A stretch of 64,000 nt of DNA, from the NCBI GenBank assembly GCA_039819485.1, contig JBCBRY010000015.1, forward strand, positions 36,948-100,947, read 5' to 3'. Both the position numbers and the translations under genes were made by a program. This stretch comes from UBA6168 sp039819485 (lineage in GTDB: Bacteria; Bacteroidota; Bacteroidia; Chitinophagales; Saprospiraceae). Each line of letters starts with the position of its first letter. Position 1 is the stretch's first letter. Under the pieces are notes generated by a model, which worked only from the letters and a program-made list of their open reading frames with translations, was not told the origin of the DNA and ran no database searches. Shown in pieces: positions 36,101-44,259 of this stretch.

Positions 36101-36863
36101 ACCGGGCACACGCAATAGTTTCAACTGGGTCCGCCTGGAAAAAATGACCCTCGAACCACTGCTGAAACGAACCTGGTACAACGGTAGGAACTTTACCCGG
36201 TTCGGGCCTTTTTATGAGCGGGTCGAAGTAGAAAAACAAGCTGACAGAATTACCGATACCGATATATTCTCTCCTTCTGATTTAGAGCGAAAACAATTTG
36301 TCGGCGTAAAATTGGAACACCGCTATCAAGCCGTCGACAATGGTTCCATTCCCCGCAGCGGAGTCAGGATCAATTTTGGCCTTACCCACTATCACAACAT
36401 CAACGACAACCAGGCGTACACTCGTTTGTATGGCCATTTTACTTCTTATTTCACGGCCGGAAGCAAAGTGGAACTGACCTATGCTACCCGCCTCGGCATT
36501 GCTTCCCTTTCCAATGAAAATTTCCTCTTTTACCATAGCAACAACCTCGGCGGAAATAATTTTTTACGTGGTTTCCGAAACAACCGCTATGCCGGCCAGT
36601 CAATGATTTTTCACAATAATGATGTGCGCCTAAAACTATTTTATTGGCGCAATAATTTTATTCCTTTTGAGTTTGGCCTCATGGGCGGGCTCGATTACGG
36701 GCGGGTCTGGACAGGCGACAATGACGACAACAATTTTCACGTGGGCCTCTCGCCCGGCTTCTGGGTAACACCTTTTAAGATGGCAGCCATCTCAACATTT
36801 TATACTTTTACCAATGGCAATGAAGTCGATACTTATACGATTCGGTTGGGGTTCTTTTTTTGA
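33147..36863 (+). CDS. Metallophosphatase-like/BamA-like outer-membrane fusion, phosphatase motifs degraded
   Basis: This 1238-residue lipoprotein has MIRLILPFIGLLFLFSC with Cys17. Residues about 44-380 follow the calcineurin-like phosphoesterase layout, but the metal ligands look lost. Motif I reads FLAGGVGEG (48-56) where GDxGE is usual. GDN (85-87) remains. GNHDW has become GEKDW (125-129). The late GHEHxLQ reads GAHDNSLQ, while MHHPF is kept. Residues about 430-730 form a linker domain with DQFIHDYDRHDDQWRW. The C-terminal about 390 residues are a BamA/Omp85-type 16-strand barrel with LRGFRNNRYAG, the equivalent of the VRGF/Y motif, ending in IRLGFFF. It is probably an outer-membrane assembly or export protein with a non-catalytic soluble domain. 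PAP2 follows. Confidence 0.85.
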   Translation: MIRLILPFIGLLFLFSCNTAKNAFYHEEEQDWKKRELPTNLELEHTVFLAGGVGEGRYDSPNPVLDELKKELEAAGENSTMVFLGDNVPAFNRKNKKAAVRAERLLMDQLDILENHEGDAHFVPGEKDWNNGKRDGRDAVLWQADYVTKRLGDKDAFLPNMACGDPDKEKITSKIRMLFADSQWWLQDWNGVRDINKECDFKDRFGFLCELEDDLKKYDKERVMLFMHHPFFSDGKHGGGFTWKQHIFPLTIWNKDAYLPLPGIGTLAVLAHQIGFSRQDATNHRYVRLREEVLAIAKKKPENRSLMIIGAHDNSLQLFEDNDEHIKYIVSGSAGKVDFARGGRNARFVQARRGYAKLYFYKNQETWLEFMVFNKDGSSEVAFRKQLFQGVIQSDDPPKDDDFEPMPDSVTMAASRVYHAGLFRKVTFGDRYREAWETLVTVPVFNLETEFKHLTPVKQGGGMSSKSLRFESSIDGKEYVLRSVDKDVSRGLPKDLRETVAQDFVQDLKSGSHPYAAFAVPPLAEAAGIYHTSPKLFFLPKQKRLGAYNENFPGELYLFEERPDDDKWKDSEAFDNSPDIISYVKLLDVTQKSAKHQIDEKAALRARLFDQFIHDYDRHDDQWRWASFPQDDDLILYRPIPRDRDQAFFDLRGFVPFVISRRFLRVQQRGLTGKIKDIPGEAKPGRTFDRTYITELDREDWLAVAKDMQAGLTDEVIENAFSAWPKNIYDLNAPRIIKLLKKRRDNMLYHAEKLYLFYAKYVDVKGTNKNDLFEVERKSGGVVSVKIYTLKKDGTKKGPYYERDFLKKETKEIRLYGLDGEDQFLITGKNNSGIKIRVIGGNDNDDLNDESKGPRTVAYDTPDGLALKGNIKNKKENDLKVNEFNRNEFKYNTYFPSVNFGRTVDDGFLFGGGVSLNFYQFRKEPHGHRHNISFRFSANTDATNIHYTADFTRAIGRTLDFNPGIHFDRPLIFNFFGLGNNTEIAPGTRNSFNWVRLEKMTLEPLLKRTWYNGRNFTRFGPFYERVEVEKQADRITDTDIFSPSDLERKQFVGVKLEHRYQAVDNGSIPRSGVRINFGLTHYHNINDNQAYTRLYGHFTSYFTAGSKVELTYATRLGIASLSNENFLFYHSNNLGGNNFLRGFRNNRYAGQSMIFHNNDVRLKLFYWRNNFIPFEFGLMGGLDYGRVWTGDNDDNNFHVGLSPGFWVTPFKMAAISTFYTFTNGNEVDTYTIRLGFFF

Positions 36864-36960
36864 TCAACGATTAATAGACCAGAGATCAAGGATTCTTGAT
36901 TTAAAACATCCTAATTCGTTAATCGTTAATCTTTTAACCGTTAATCAAATTCTTTTTTCA
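36864..36960. repeat. GTTAATC-rich intergenic repeat
   Basis: Repeated (T)CGTTAATC units and ATCAACGATTAAT occur between the barrel gene and the PAP2 gene. The same units recur at 24958-25002 and 42694-42738, also right at gene 3' ends. Confidence 0.7.
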
Positions 36961-36971
36961 ATCATTCTTAA

Positions 36972-37739
36972 ATGAAAAAGATAATTTTAACACACCTCTT
37001 TTTTTGCATTTTATTTTCTCTAAAAACAAATGCACAATCTCCTTATGAATTAAAACCCAAAAAAGAAGCCCTGCTGTTGGGAACAGGCATCACGACGCTC
37101 GGCACAGCGCGATATCTAAATGGAAAAATGAATACGCTGACCGAAATGGAAATAGCTGCTTTGCAGGAAGAAGGTATCAGTGGCTGGGAAGAGTGGACCA
37201 CCACACAAGGCTCGGGCACGTCCAACACCATCAGCGATGTGCTGTTGTATTCTTCTCAGGCTTTTCCCGTCGTAATGACGATGCTCGATAAAAAAATGCG
37301 GAAAGATTATTTAAAAATCGGCGCCTTGTACAGTGAGGTCTTTTTGGTCAATGTAGGTTTTACCGCTCTGGTAAAAAATACTGTGCGGCGTGCCCGACCA
37401 TTTGTCTATGACCCCGACGAATCGTTGGACAAACAAATGTCCAAATCGGCCCGTACGTCCTTTTATTCAGGCCATACTTCCGGCACCGCGGCCATGTGTT
37501 TTTTGACGGCCAGTATTTATGAAGACTACCATCCAAACGGCAAATGGAAAACCGTAATATGGACAGGGGCGGCGACCATTCCAGCCGTGGCCGGTATTAT
37601 GCGAATGCGAGCCGGCAAGCATTTTCCATCGGACGTAATCACAGGATATGTGATGGGCGCAGCGGTAGGGTATTTTTTACCAAAAATTCATTTAAAGAAA
37701 AAGAAAAAAGAAGATTCCTTATCAAATGTCAGGTACTGA
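36972..37739 (+). CDS. PAP2-family phosphatase, exported
   Basis: This 255-residue protein has a signal peptide (MKKIILTHLFFCILFSLKTNAQ). The three PAP2 motifs are present: KNTVRRARP (135-143), YSGHTSG with His168, and RMRAGKHFPSD with Arg213, His217 and Asp221. Membrane-associated helices surround them. It removes phosphate from a lipid or other membrane-linked substrate on the periplasmic side; undecaprenyl pyrophosphate or phosphatidic acid are possible. The C-terminus is Lys-rich. It is 108 bp downstream of the barrel gene. Confidence 0.93.
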   Translation: MKKIILTHLFFCILFSLKTNAQSPYELKPKKEALLLGTGITTLGTARYLNGKMNTLTEMEIAALQEEGISGWEEWTTTQGSGTSNTISDVLLYSSQAFPVVMTMLDKKMRKDYLKIGALYSEVFLVNVGFTALVKNTVRRARPFVYDPDESLDKQMSKSARTSFYSGHTSGTAAMCFLTASIYEDYHPNGKWKTVIWTGAATIPAVAGIMRMRAGKHFPSDVITGYVMGAAVGYFLPKIHLKKKKKEDSLSNVRY

Positions 37740-37744
37740 AGAAT

Positions 37745-37870
37745 GAAGTGCTTGGACAAAAATAAAGAGCGCTAAAAATGACACTTTTATTTGGGCAAAT
37801 GTTTGATTTCCAAATCTTAAAATCTTTTTCAGGCAAGGGAAAAGTGTCATTTTTTTTGACCACCTGCTTA
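37745..37870. repeat. Palindromic interspersed repeat (about 125 bp)
   Basis: The element runs from GAAGTGCTTGGACAAAAA to TTTGACCACCTGCTTA. The internal AAAAATGACACTTTT arm pairs with AAAAGTGTCATTTTT across a loop of about 40 nt. A GAGCGC block bulges on the left side. It begins 5 bp after the PAP2 stop and overlaps the end of the small minus-strand ORF by 3 bp. Confidence 0.9.
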
Positions 37871-38131
37871 TTTAAAAAAAATAAATTGGTTGGTTTCGCG
37901 GTCGATTGTCTTGGCTTTTTTAAATGCTTTATTTATTTTTTCACCTTTTGAAATATGATAAAATAAATATTGCACAAACAATAAAGCAGCATTGCCGTCG
38001 ACATACCGAGCTGGACCGATAAAATATTTAGCACCTGTTTTTAAAAACGCGATGGCAATTTTTTCACTCCCCAAAGTGCAGCCGGTCGCAATAAATCCAA
38101 CCTCTTGCAAATTACCATATTCCTTTACCAT
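37868..38131 (-). pseudogene. C-terminal fragment of a caspase/CHAT-like protein
   Basis: An 87-codon frame starting at ATG 38131; an in-frame open stretch continues nine codons upstream to a stop. The segment GFIATGCTLGSEKIAIAFLKTGAKYFIGPARYVDGNAALLFVQYLF and its tail INKAFKKAK resemble the end of CHAT/caspase-like or related peptidase-fold proteins: a Cys-containing strand, then a 'GA-x-FIGP' strand and an 'AF-KA' helix. It lacks any N-terminal domain, so I take it as a truncated remnant. It could also be a small intact protein. The 125-bp repeat abuts its 3' end. Confidence 0.45.
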
Positions 38132-38272
38132 TGCAGCATTAAAATTATTTTTTTGCTATTTTTTAAATTCGAACCTGCAAATCATTTCATTGAAGTTGAT
38201 TGAAAATTAAAACCTTAATTTATAACAACGAATAGTTTTATTGCAAAAAATGTAAAATAGTTTTCTCTGTTG

Positions 38273-39205
38273 TTACCGATCGCCTTTAGCTAACTCCTCG
38301 AACATTCGTTGGTAAGTGGGCACTTGCACTTTTAATTGTTCACCTTGTTGTACCACATAACCCGTCAGGGAATTTAATTCCGTTTTTTTCTTTTTGTTTT
38401 TAAAATCACTGTGCATAGACGAAGTGGCTTCAAACGGCAGTGACTCAAACCGGGCCAGCGCATTTTTTTTGACGTCCGGGTCAACTGCAACTCCTTTTTT
38501 GTCGGCTATGGACTGCACCTCGTCAATCAGCTCAATCAATAATTTTTTCTGTTCCACATCGGCCATGATTTCACCAATCGTATGATCTAAGAACGAGGTC
38601 AGCGTAGCAATGGACGAAATAAAAATATACTTTTCCCAGATTACTTTGGACATTTTGCCGGAAAGTGTCACATCAATACCCGCTTCTTTAATTACCTTTT
38701 CCAAAAGGATCATTTTATCGGTAGGTTTTTTATCCCAGCCAAAAAACATTTTTTGAATATTGCCCATATTCCTCACCTCTCCGGGATTGGTCAACCGGGC
38801 AATGATATAGACCAGCCCTTCCCAGGTTTTTGCATTCGGCAGCAAATATTTTATCCGCTCCGTACTATTTACCCCATTTAAAACAGGCAACAGAATGGTA
38901 TCCGCCCCGATGCATGGTTTCATTTGCTGGACACTATTTTCCAGGTCATAAGTTTTGGTGCAAAAAATGATCACGTCCATCAATCCTATTTCCGCCGGAC
39001 GGTCGGTCGCTAAGGCTGGATGGGCAATCCATTTATTGTCGCCATGAATTAATTTGAGGCCATTTTTTTTAATGGCTGCCAAATGTGCCCCACGGGCGAT
39101 AAAATATATTTGGACACTTTCACTCCCTGTATAATGGGCAGCCAGGCGCCCGCCAAAATATCCGCCAACTCCACCGATTCCGACTATTGCTATTTTAAGT
39201 CGCAT
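38273..39205 (-). CDS. 2-dehydropantoate 2-reductase (ketopantoate reductase) family
   Basis: This 310-residue cytoplasmic protein has the N-terminal NADP-binding motif AIVGIGGVGGYFGG at residues 5-18, then FCTKTYDLENSVQQMKP and VLPVLNGVNSTERI of the PanE/ApbA family. The catalytic Lys lies in SGKMSKVIWEKYIFISSIATLTS near residues 180-200, and the C-terminal helical domain contains MHSDFKNKKKKTELNSLTGYVV. It probably reduces ketopantoate to pantoate for CoA synthesis. The family has paralogues with other substrates, so I do not assign panE firmly. A 125-bp-type repeat lies upstream. Confidence 0.9.
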   Translation of the reverse strand: MRLKIAIVGIGGVGGYFGGRLAAHYTGSESVQIYFIARGAHLAAIKKNGLKLIHGDNKWIAHPALATDRPAEIGLMDVIIFCTKTYDLENSVQQMKPCIGADTILLPVLNGVNSTERIKYLLPNAKTWEGLVYIIARLTNPGEVRNMGNIQKMFFGWDKKPTDKMILLEKVIKEAGIDVTLSGKMSKVIWEKYIFISSIATLTSFLDHTIGEIMADVEQKKLLIELIDEVQSIADKKGVAVDPDVKKNALARFESLPFEATSSMHSDFKNKKKKTELNSLTGYVVQQGEQLKVQVPTYQRMFEELAKGDR

Positions 39206-39237
39206 AAATGTTTTTTAAACTAATGATCATAATTATG

Positions 39238-39339
39238 TACAAGTAAAAATGACACTTTTATTTTGGCAAATGCAGGAATTCCAAAAATTAAAACTCTTTT
39301 TCAGGCAAAGAAAAAGTGTCATTTTTTTGAGTGGCACTT
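39238..39339. repeat. Palindromic interspersed repeat, shortened copy
   Basis: This copy keeps AAAAATGACACTTTTATTTTGGC, the TTTTTCAGGCAAAG block and AAAAAGTGTCATTTTTTTGAGTGGCACTT. It lacks the left-side GAGCGC segment, giving about 102 bp. It lies between two minus-strand genes. Confidence 0.85.
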
Positions 39340-39412
39340 GATATAAAACCAAAAAGCACAAATCAAATACATGACCTGTGCTTTTTGTTCGATTTTTATT
39401 TGAAAAAAAAAA

Positions 39413-41245
39413 TCAATCCACCATCACTTTCCGAACAATGCGGCGATCATCCTCTGTTTTCAATTCCAGATAGTAGAGACCGGCATTCAAATCAGTCGTC
39501 ACGGAGAATTGGCTGCCGACCAAAATATTTTGTTTTTGCTCAAAAACAACTGCGCCCAGTGTATTGAAAATGCGAATATTTTTAATCCCCTGGCCGCCTT
39601 TTGTGTTATCAATCTGGAACGAACCGTTGTTCGGGTTCGGGAACACCGCCAACTGTGAATCTTCCACGATGTCCTTGGTGCTGACAAAAAGTGGATTTTC
39701 AAAAATAGCCCGTAGCATGAGGTCCGCTTCCACACGATACTTCGCCCAGGAACCTGCCAATATTTCATAAGCCCGGTTAGACAAGGGTCCTTCATTTTCT
39801 ACGATCAGCCCCACATTATTTCCGTCCATATACCATCCTAAATAGAGGCTGCCATCATTGATAGTTACGGAGTTTTCCAAATCATATTGGCTCCAGTTGC
39901 CTGGGAAATATCCGCCTGGAGGAATCGATTCCGTTGTCATTTCCGTGCCAGGTGAATTATTAGCGCCGTCATCATCAAAAACCCGAATGGTAAAACCATC
40001 TGCAGAAGTAGCCGTAACCGCCACTTCAAAACCGACCAGCGTCGCTGGGTAGAAAGGTGGTTCAATTTCAATACCGCCTCCGGAATCACCATTGCCACCT
40101 CCAGCCCAGGAGATCGTACCTGACTGGTTCACGCCAATGGCATAGCCGAGGGTTACGAGTTCCTGGCTGATGTCGAGTACATTAATCTCTGTAGTATTGG
40201 TGTTATTGGACGGATTGAGATCATCCGTGCTGGAAGTCTGTACATCAAAGAAATAGGTACCCGGGCTCCAGTCAATTGTTATTGGAGAAAAATTTATCGT
40301 GGTTTCATCCCCGGCAATCAATCCTCCTTCAATATTTTGAATATCTGAGTATATAGTTCCACCGGTAAGGAATGACCGGACGGTCGCCCCAACGGGAATG
40401 TCGGAAGTGATGTCGGCATTTCCAGCGCTGGAAATAGTCGAGGTAAGGGTCACCATTTCATCGGGCACCAGGAAGATCCCCTCATTGTCAGCATTTTGAT
40501 TGGCGATCGGTGTGGCATCGGGCACATCGATGAGTGGAACGGCCGGCCGAGTGAATTTAATAGCAGTGTTGGAAGGAGGCATGACCCCGCTGTATACTTC
40601 CAGTCCAATACTCCCGGTCAGGTTTTCAATACCGGCGGTTATTTTCCCTGAGCCGGTGCAGGTGTAGGCAAAATCAAGCTCCATGTCCAGGTACTGGAAA
40701 GTGATGGAGCTATCAGCGTTGGAAAGGATCACCTGAAAGGTGTTCGAACCAAAGATAGGATTGGCCTGCGTCCAGTGTGATACGTTTACGTAGGAAATGA
40801 TAAACCGGTTGTTCGGCTGATCATGGTAAGTGTACATTTTGCCGAGGGCATTATTGGCAAAGTTCAGGTCCGACATCAGCGGAGCGATCAGGTTGTTGGG
40901 ACCACCAACGGTCGGAATAACCGGAAAGCAGGAAGCGATGTTCGAGACATTGTCAAAACTGAGCCACCCGTTCGAGCCAATTTTCAAATCAGAATAATCA
41001 GACCAGTAAAAATGAAAATCCATGCCCATTGAGATGGGGCCAGTAGAGTTGTCGTCGCCCAGGCCGGTCACCTCTGTGCCGATGCCCGTAATATCAACCC
41101 ATTGAAACGCAGGACCGCCCGGCTCGTCCGAAGAAATCCACGTATAGCCGAATGCATCCGGGCCACCTTGTTGTGCGTGTACTGTTGTGATGGTAAGCAA
41201 GGCGATAAAACATACAAAAAGCGGTTGTAGTAAATGTTCTTTCAT
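39413..41245 (-). CDS. Nidogen-like exported protein with T9SS type A sorting domain
   Basis: This 610-residue protein has a signal peptide (MKEHLLQPLFVCFIALLTITTVHAQ). Residues about 30-235 look like a nidogen-type beta domain (DFHFYWSDYSDLKIGSNGWLSF ... FIISYVNVSHW...NTFQVIL). CARDB/Ig-like strands follow (about 235-360), then a region with acidic ExPPFYPATLVGFEV and DDDGANNSPG. The last 75 residues are a T9SS C-terminal domain: QLAVFPNPNNGSFQI ... LGAVVFEQKQ ... LNAGLYYLELKTEDDRRIVRKVMVD. It should cross the outer membrane through the type IX system and be attached or released. It is evidence that T9SS operates in this organism. Confidence 0.88.
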   Translation of the reverse strand: MKEHLLQPLFVCFIALLTITTVHAQQGGPDAFGYTWISSDEPGGPAFQWVDITGIGTEVTGLGDDNSTGPISMGMDFHFYWSDYSDLKIGSNGWLSFDNVSNIASCFPVIPTVGGPNNLIAPLMSDLNFANNALGKMYTYHDQPNNRFIISYVNVSHWTQANPIFGSNTFQVILSNADSSITFQYLDMELDFAYTCTGSGKITAGIENLTGSIGLEVYSGVMPPSNTAIKFTRPAVPLIDVPDATPIANQNADNEGIFLVPDEMVTLTSTISSAGNADITSDIPVGATVRSFLTGGTIYSDIQNIEGGLIAGDETTINFSPITIDWSPGTYFFDVQTSSTDDLNPSNNTNTTEINVLDISQELVTLGYAIGVNQSGTISWAGGGNGDSGGGIEIEPPFYPATLVGFEVAVTATSADGFTIRVFDDDGANNSPGTEMTTESIPPGGYFPGNWSQYDLENSVTINDGSLYLGWYMDGNNVGLIVENEGPLSNRAYEILAGSWAKYRVEADLMLRAIFENPLFVSTKDIVEDSQLAVFPNPNNGSFQIDNTKGGQGIKNIRIFNTLGAVVFEQKQNILVGSQFSVTTDLNAGLYYLELKTEDDRRIVRKVMVD

Positions 41246-41472
41246 ACAAATTAAATTTTGTTTGATAAAATGCTAAAGGTAGGGAAATATGGGAGAAAAG
41301 CTGCCCAGCCAATAGAAAAAGCGGTGTCAAAAATTTCATCCTAAACGGGATCAACAGAAGATTTCCGAATTCGCTCCTGTTTGAATTTCGCGCCAATATT
41401 TAATTTCTATCTTTGGCCAAAACCAGATTTCGGAAAACAAGTTGCACCGAACACTTACAAACGGAAACAAAC

Positions 41473-42693
41473 ATGGCCAACAAACAATACGATGTCGTCA
41501 TTTATGGCGCAACCGGGTTCACCGGGCGGCTGGTAGCCGAATATTTATTGAAACAATACGGCAGCGACAATGGCCTCAAATGGGCCATCGCCGGCCGCAG
41601 CGAAGGCAAACTGAAAAGCATTCGTCAGCTATTGGGTGACGAAAACCTGCCCATCCTGACCGCTGACAGCCACGATGCCGAATCGCTAAAAAAAATGGCA
41701 GCGGCCGCAAGTGTGGTCTGTACGACCGTGGGCCCTTACGCCAAGCACGGCAACCTTCTGGTAGAAACCTGCGTGAATGAAGGGGTCGACTATTGCGACC
41801 TCACAGGCGAAGTGCAATGGATACGTCGCATGATCGATGCCCACCATGAAAAAGCCAAAAGCAACGGCGTAAAAATCACTCACTGCTGTGGCTTTGATTC
41901 TATTCCTTCCGAAATGGGTGTCTATTTTTTACAAAAGAAAGCAAAGGAACAATTCGGCGAATTCTGCCAGCACATCAAGCTGCGGGTCAAAGCGGCCAAG
42001 GGCGGACCGAGCGGCGGTACCATCGCCAGCCTGAACAATGTGCTGGAAGAAGCAAAAGTCGACCCTTCGATTTTTAAATTATTGGAAAATCCATACAGCC
42101 TGAACCCGGCCGGCGAACAGAACGGCCCTGATGAGAACGACATATCAGGCATTGCTTTTGACAAGGACTTTAAATCATGGATCGGCCCTTTCATCATGGC
42201 AGCTATCAACACCCGGGTAGTACGCCGCAGCCATGCGCTCAATGGCTATCCCTATGGAAAAGATTTTCAGTACGACGAGGCCACTTTATGCGGGGCCGGC
42301 ATCAGCGGAAAAATTAAAGCACGGGTCTTATCGGCAGCCATTGGCATGATGTCGAACCCCAACCCAAATGCTTTGCTGAAAAATGTTGCGGACCGTTTTT
42401 TACCTGACCCAGGTGAAGGACCTTCCAAAAAACAACGGGAAACCGGTTTTTACAATTTGAGGCTGATCGGCAAATTGAGCAATGGAGAAACCATCAAAGG
42501 GAAGGTGACTGGCGACCGGGACCCAGGTTATGGCTCTACTTCCAAAATGCTCGGTGAAAGTGCAGTCTGCCTGGCTAAAGACCGCCAGCAATTACCAAAT
42601 GTGAGTGGCGTGATCACGCCTTCCATAGCAATGGGGGATTTTTTGTTGGAAAGGTTGCAGGAAAATGCGGGACTGACCTTTGAAGTTCTTTGA
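41473..42693 (+). CDS. Saccharopine dehydrogenase-family / trans-enoyl-reductase-like oxidoreductase
   Basis: The start at ATG 41473 (MANKQYDVVIYGATGFTGRLVAEYLL) places the Rossmann motif YGATGFTG near the N-terminus; the open frame extends to 41413 without support. This gives 406 residues. The pattern WAIAGRSEGKL, VVCTTVGPYAKHG, GVDYCDLTGEVQW and HCCGFDSIPSEMG is that of the saccharopine-dehydrogenase-like (YMR226/trans-acting enoyl reductase) family. KAAKGGPSGGTIAS is also conserved there. The substrate is uncertain and may be a polyketide or lipid enoyl group. A GTTAATC repeat follows its stop. Confidence 0.88.
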   Translation: MANKQYDVVIYGATGFTGRLVAEYLLKQYGSDNGLKWAIAGRSEGKLKSIRQLLGDENLPILTADSHDAESLKKMAAAASVVCTTVGPYAKHGNLLVETCVNEGVDYCDLTGEVQWIRRMIDAHHEKAKSNGVKITHCCGFDSIPSEMGVYFLQKKAKEQFGEFCQHIKLRVKAAKGGPSGGTIASLNNVLEEAKVDPSIFKLLENPYSLNPAGEQNGPDENDISGIAFDKDFKSWIGPFIMAAINTRVVRRSHALNGYPYGKDFQYDEATLCGAGISGKIKARVLSAAIGMMSNPNPNALLKNVADRFLPDPGEGPSKKQRETGFYNLRLIGKLSNGETIKGKVTGDRDPGYGSTSKMLGESAVCLAKDRQQLPNVSGVITPSIAMGDFLLERLQENAGLTFEVL

Positions 42694-42738
42694 TCAAAAA
42701 TCAAATATCGTTAATCCATTAATCGTTGATCGTTAAAT
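42694..42738. repeat. GTTAATC-type repeat at a gene 3' end
   Basis: The segment contains AAATCAAATATCGTTAATCC and ATTAATCGTTGATCGTTAAATC. It matches the sequence at 24958-25002 (AAATCAAATATCTGATATCG, then TTAATCCCTTATTCGTTAATC) at most positions. Confidence 0.7.
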
Positions 42739-42742
42739 CACC

Positions 42743-43141
42743 TTACCCCCTCGTCGTTCCTCGGCGCGGTACTTCCTTCACTCCTTTTTTCCGTTCGTTG
42801 CGCTTTTCTTCCAATCGCTCAATCGCTTTGTCAAAAGCAGCCTGCAGGTTTTTCAATTCCTCGTCGTATACTTCTTCGATGATATCGGTTGTCTTGCCAT
42901 AAGCTTCCTGCCACAATTTTTTCTCCTCCTCGCTCACGGCTTTCTCAATTTCTTCGGTGAAATAATCTTCTGCTTCTAACAACTGCGCTTCGTAAATGGT
43001 ACGGGCTGCCTTTTTGTCCTGCTTTAGCAAGTGACGGTAATGATCTACCCACTGGAAATATATTTCATCGGCCGTTTGAGCCACATTGTTTTGCAAGGAG
43101 ATGGCCAACAGACATAAGGCTACAAAAACTATCTTTTTCAT
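42743..43141 (-). CDS. Small exported helical protein, unknown function
   Basis: The true start is probably ATG 43141 (MKKIVFVALCLLAISLQNNVAQ, a clear signal peptide), giving 132 residues. The longer frame to 43195 would translate an intergenic repeat. The mature part is highly charged and helical (KAVSEEEKKLWQEAYGKTTDIIEEVYDEELKNLQAAFDKA...), with a basic tail. No family is recognised. It is 85 bp downstream of another exported acidic protein gene and may be co-transcribed. Confidence 0.7.
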   Translation of the reverse strand: MKKIVFVALCLLAISLQNNVAQTADEIYFQWVDHYRHLLKQDKKAARTIYEAQLLEAEDYFTEEIEKAVSEEEKKLWQEAYGKTTDIIEEVYDEELKNLQAAFDKAIERLEEKRNERKKGVKEVPRRGTTRG

Positions 43142-43160
43142 TTTAAGTGTTTTTTTTCTC

Positions 43161-43243
43161 AGACCGCTTTGCTGTGAGAGGTCAGACCATTTCATTATCA
43201 GAGATTAGGCATTTATCTATCTGACCCCTGATAGCGAAGCGGC
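43161..43243. repeat. Inverted pair of TCGCTTCGCTGTCAG-type repeats
   Basis: A left copy (CAGACCGCTTTGCTGTGAG..., from about 43161) faces a right copy (CTGACCCCTGATAGCGAAGC, from 43221), so the two form a large imperfect hairpin. Both match the 23-bp tandem units at 11662-11730. Confidence 0.75.
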
Positions 43244-43280
43244 CTGCCCCCTGGCGGCAAGGCTGTCCGAATTTTTAAGA

Positions 43281-44009
43281 TCAATTCTCTTCCATGCGGT
43301 CCAAAATCCGTTTTTTCGTTTTATTTATTTCATCCGAAAAATAAACCGGATCGGACGGTTCGCCATTTCCCTTTTTCTTACGGTGATAGTAATAATAGAT
43401 GTAATCTTGCCGGTAAAAATCCTTGTCCTTGATGGCAACGGGCTTTAATGCCTTCCTGACCGGCGTATTCCTTTGTACCTCGTCGGGTTCCGAATCGGAA
43501 TTGTAGTATTTCCTTCTTTCAGCATCATCTCTTTTCAATCGCATCCGGTAAGGCTGATAGGGCTCATCGTCATATTCAGCCTGATCCGGTTCAGTGGTAG
43601 CAGTAGTAGTGGTGGTGGTGGTGTTATCACCAAAGGTCACGTCTCTATACGGCTCGATGCGGTAAGTATAGGTATCCTCTTTATCTTCGACGGGGTCCAT
43701 TGGTTTATATTCAATTTCTTCGTTTTCTTCTTCAGAAAAAGTAATGTCCTTAAATTCATAGAAGCGGATATATTCCTCGGAGTCAGGGTCAGGTGATTTG
43801 GCAACGGTATCAGGTGTGACGTTTTCGTGGTTCAGTGTCTTTTTCAGTTTTTCACCAAACGTCTTTTTTTCTGCTGGTTTTTTATCATCAAATGGGAACG
43901 GTGCTAAGTCGTCATACTCTGTAGGCTGCGGTGATTGTGCCATTACTGGTTGTTGGAAAACCGCCACCAAAAAAAGGCAAAAGGCAATGGTATAAAATAG
44001 CTTTTTCAT
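43281..44009 (-). CDS. Exported acidic low-complexity protein, unknown function
   Basis: This 242-residue protein has the signal peptide MKKLFYTIAFCLFLVAVFQQPVMAQ. The rest is rich in Asp, Glu, Pro and Tyr, with a poly-Thr run (about residues 131-140) and repeated YR(I/M)xPYRDVTFGD-like and FYEFKDITFSEEE segments that share a (D/K)(I/V)TF motif. The C-terminus is basic with four consecutive Tyr. It looks intrinsically disordered. No family is recognised; an envelope location is likely. Confidence 0.7.
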   Translation of the reverse strand: MKKLFYTIAFCLFLVAVFQQPVMAQSPQPTEYDDLAPFPFDDKKPAEKKTFGEKLKKTLNHENVTPDTVAKSPDPDSEEYIRFYEFKDITFSEEENEEIEYKPMDPVEDKEDTYTYRIEPYRDVTFGDNTTTTTTTATTEPDQAEYDDEPYQPYRMRLKRDDAERRKYYNSDSEPDEVQRNTPVRKALKPVAIKDKDFYRQDYIYYYYHRKKKGNGEPSDPVYFSDEINKTKKRILDRMEEN

Positions 44010-44259
44010 AATAATAGATGAATTTATTTAAATCAACAGGTGATGTGCGGAGGCTAAGCAATCGCTCCTCTCAGCTGTGGCAGGAAATACTTTTTACAGA
44101 AGATGTATTAAATCATTACAAATAAAACAAAAAACGGTGTTAAAGGCTGTTAAAGGTGGGTTATAATGAAGTTAAGCATTTTTATAACTGGCCATTGCGA
44201 TCAGCACATAGTGGTGGTTGGAAAAAAATAAAACAATTCAGACAAACAATTATCAATCT

